Below are positions 5,966 to 6,032 of a stretch of DNA of 6,032 bases, in pieces. The notes beneath the pieces were generated by a model. That model saw only the letters and a list, made by a program, of their open reading frames with translations. It did not search any database and had not been told where the DNA came from. A program made the translations under genes and the position numbers. Location: assembly GCA_016217875.1 (NCBI GenBank), contig JACRFN010000059.1, positions 1 through 6,032 of the forward strand. The letters run 5' to 3'. Numbering within the stretch: position 1 is the stretch's first letter; every line of letters starts with the position of its first letter. This DNA comes from Candidatus Kerfeldbacteria bacterium (GTDB lineage: Bacteria > Patescibacteriota > Patescibacteriia > Veblenbacterales > UBA10138).

Positions 5966-6032
5966 TTATACTTGAATGATCACCGGTAAAATCATCGGTC
6001 GGCGTTCGATTTTTTGAAATAAGAATTGCCCC
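5966..6032 (-). CDS. rnj: Ribonuclease J, C-terminal fragment (runs off right edge)
   Basis: The last 21 codons of a minus-strand gene are present, ending at a TAA (5968-5966). They read GQFLFQKIERRPMILPVIIQV. The tail pattern [R/K]RPMILPV-[I/V]-I-x-V preceded by 'FL[F/Y]-x-K' is the conserved C-terminus of bacterial ribonuclease J, a metallo-beta-lactamase-fold exo/endoribonuclease active in mRNA decay and rRNA maturation. The metal-binding domain lies outside the window, so activity cannot be judged. Codon phase, the position 42 bases before trpS and the same orientation fit a shared transcript. The other two frames of this stretch do not resemble known protein ends. The call rests on a short segment, though a distinctive one. 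Confidence 0.7.
   Translation of the reverse strand, partial: GQFLFQKIERRPMILPVIIQV

Overview
The window reads as bacterial chromosome: densely packed, intron-free housekeeping and cell-envelope genes in three transcription units, with no phage, transposase, CRISPR, rRNA or tRNA signal. Most starts (glyA, the bactofilin-like gene, the mutase, trpS) have no convincing Shine-Dalgarno sequence. The mutase variant, the small unknown membrane protein and the beta-helix/membrane fusion resemble what I remember from uncultured lineages, Patescibacteria/CPR in particular. That assignment is an inference of moderate to low certainty, because no marker in the window settles the phylum.

Layout. At the left edge is the N-terminal end of serine hydroxymethyltransferase (glyA) on the minus strand. 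A 267-base divergent intergenic region (90-356) follows. It holds a long imperfect inverted repeat whose left arm runs into the glyA start codon, smaller nested palindromes, and two good candidate promoters facing right. Next is a plus-strand cluster of four closely spaced genes (357-4221): an exported bactofilin-like beta-helix protein with a C-terminal membrane domain, a phosphomannomutase/phosphoglucomutase, glutamate racemase (4-base ATGA overlap with the mutase) and a small polytopic membrane protein of unknown function. Converging on it from the right, on the minus strand, are a small unknown gene that appears split by a one-base frameshift (4268-4793), a hairpin terminator, trpS (4931-5923), and the last codons of a ribonuclease J gene at the right edge.

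How the genes may fit together. The plus-strand cluster looks like a cell-envelope operon: the mutase supplies sugar-1-phosphates for glycan precursors, MurI supplies D-glutamate for peptidoglycan, and the flanking membrane proteins may act at the envelope. The minus-strand cluster is translation and RNA metabolism (RNase J, TrpRS) plus one unknown gene that probably has its own promoter. I do not see a clear new multi-gene system. The items most worth a second look are the inverted repeat at the glyA start, the frameshifted gene and the two unknown membrane proteins.
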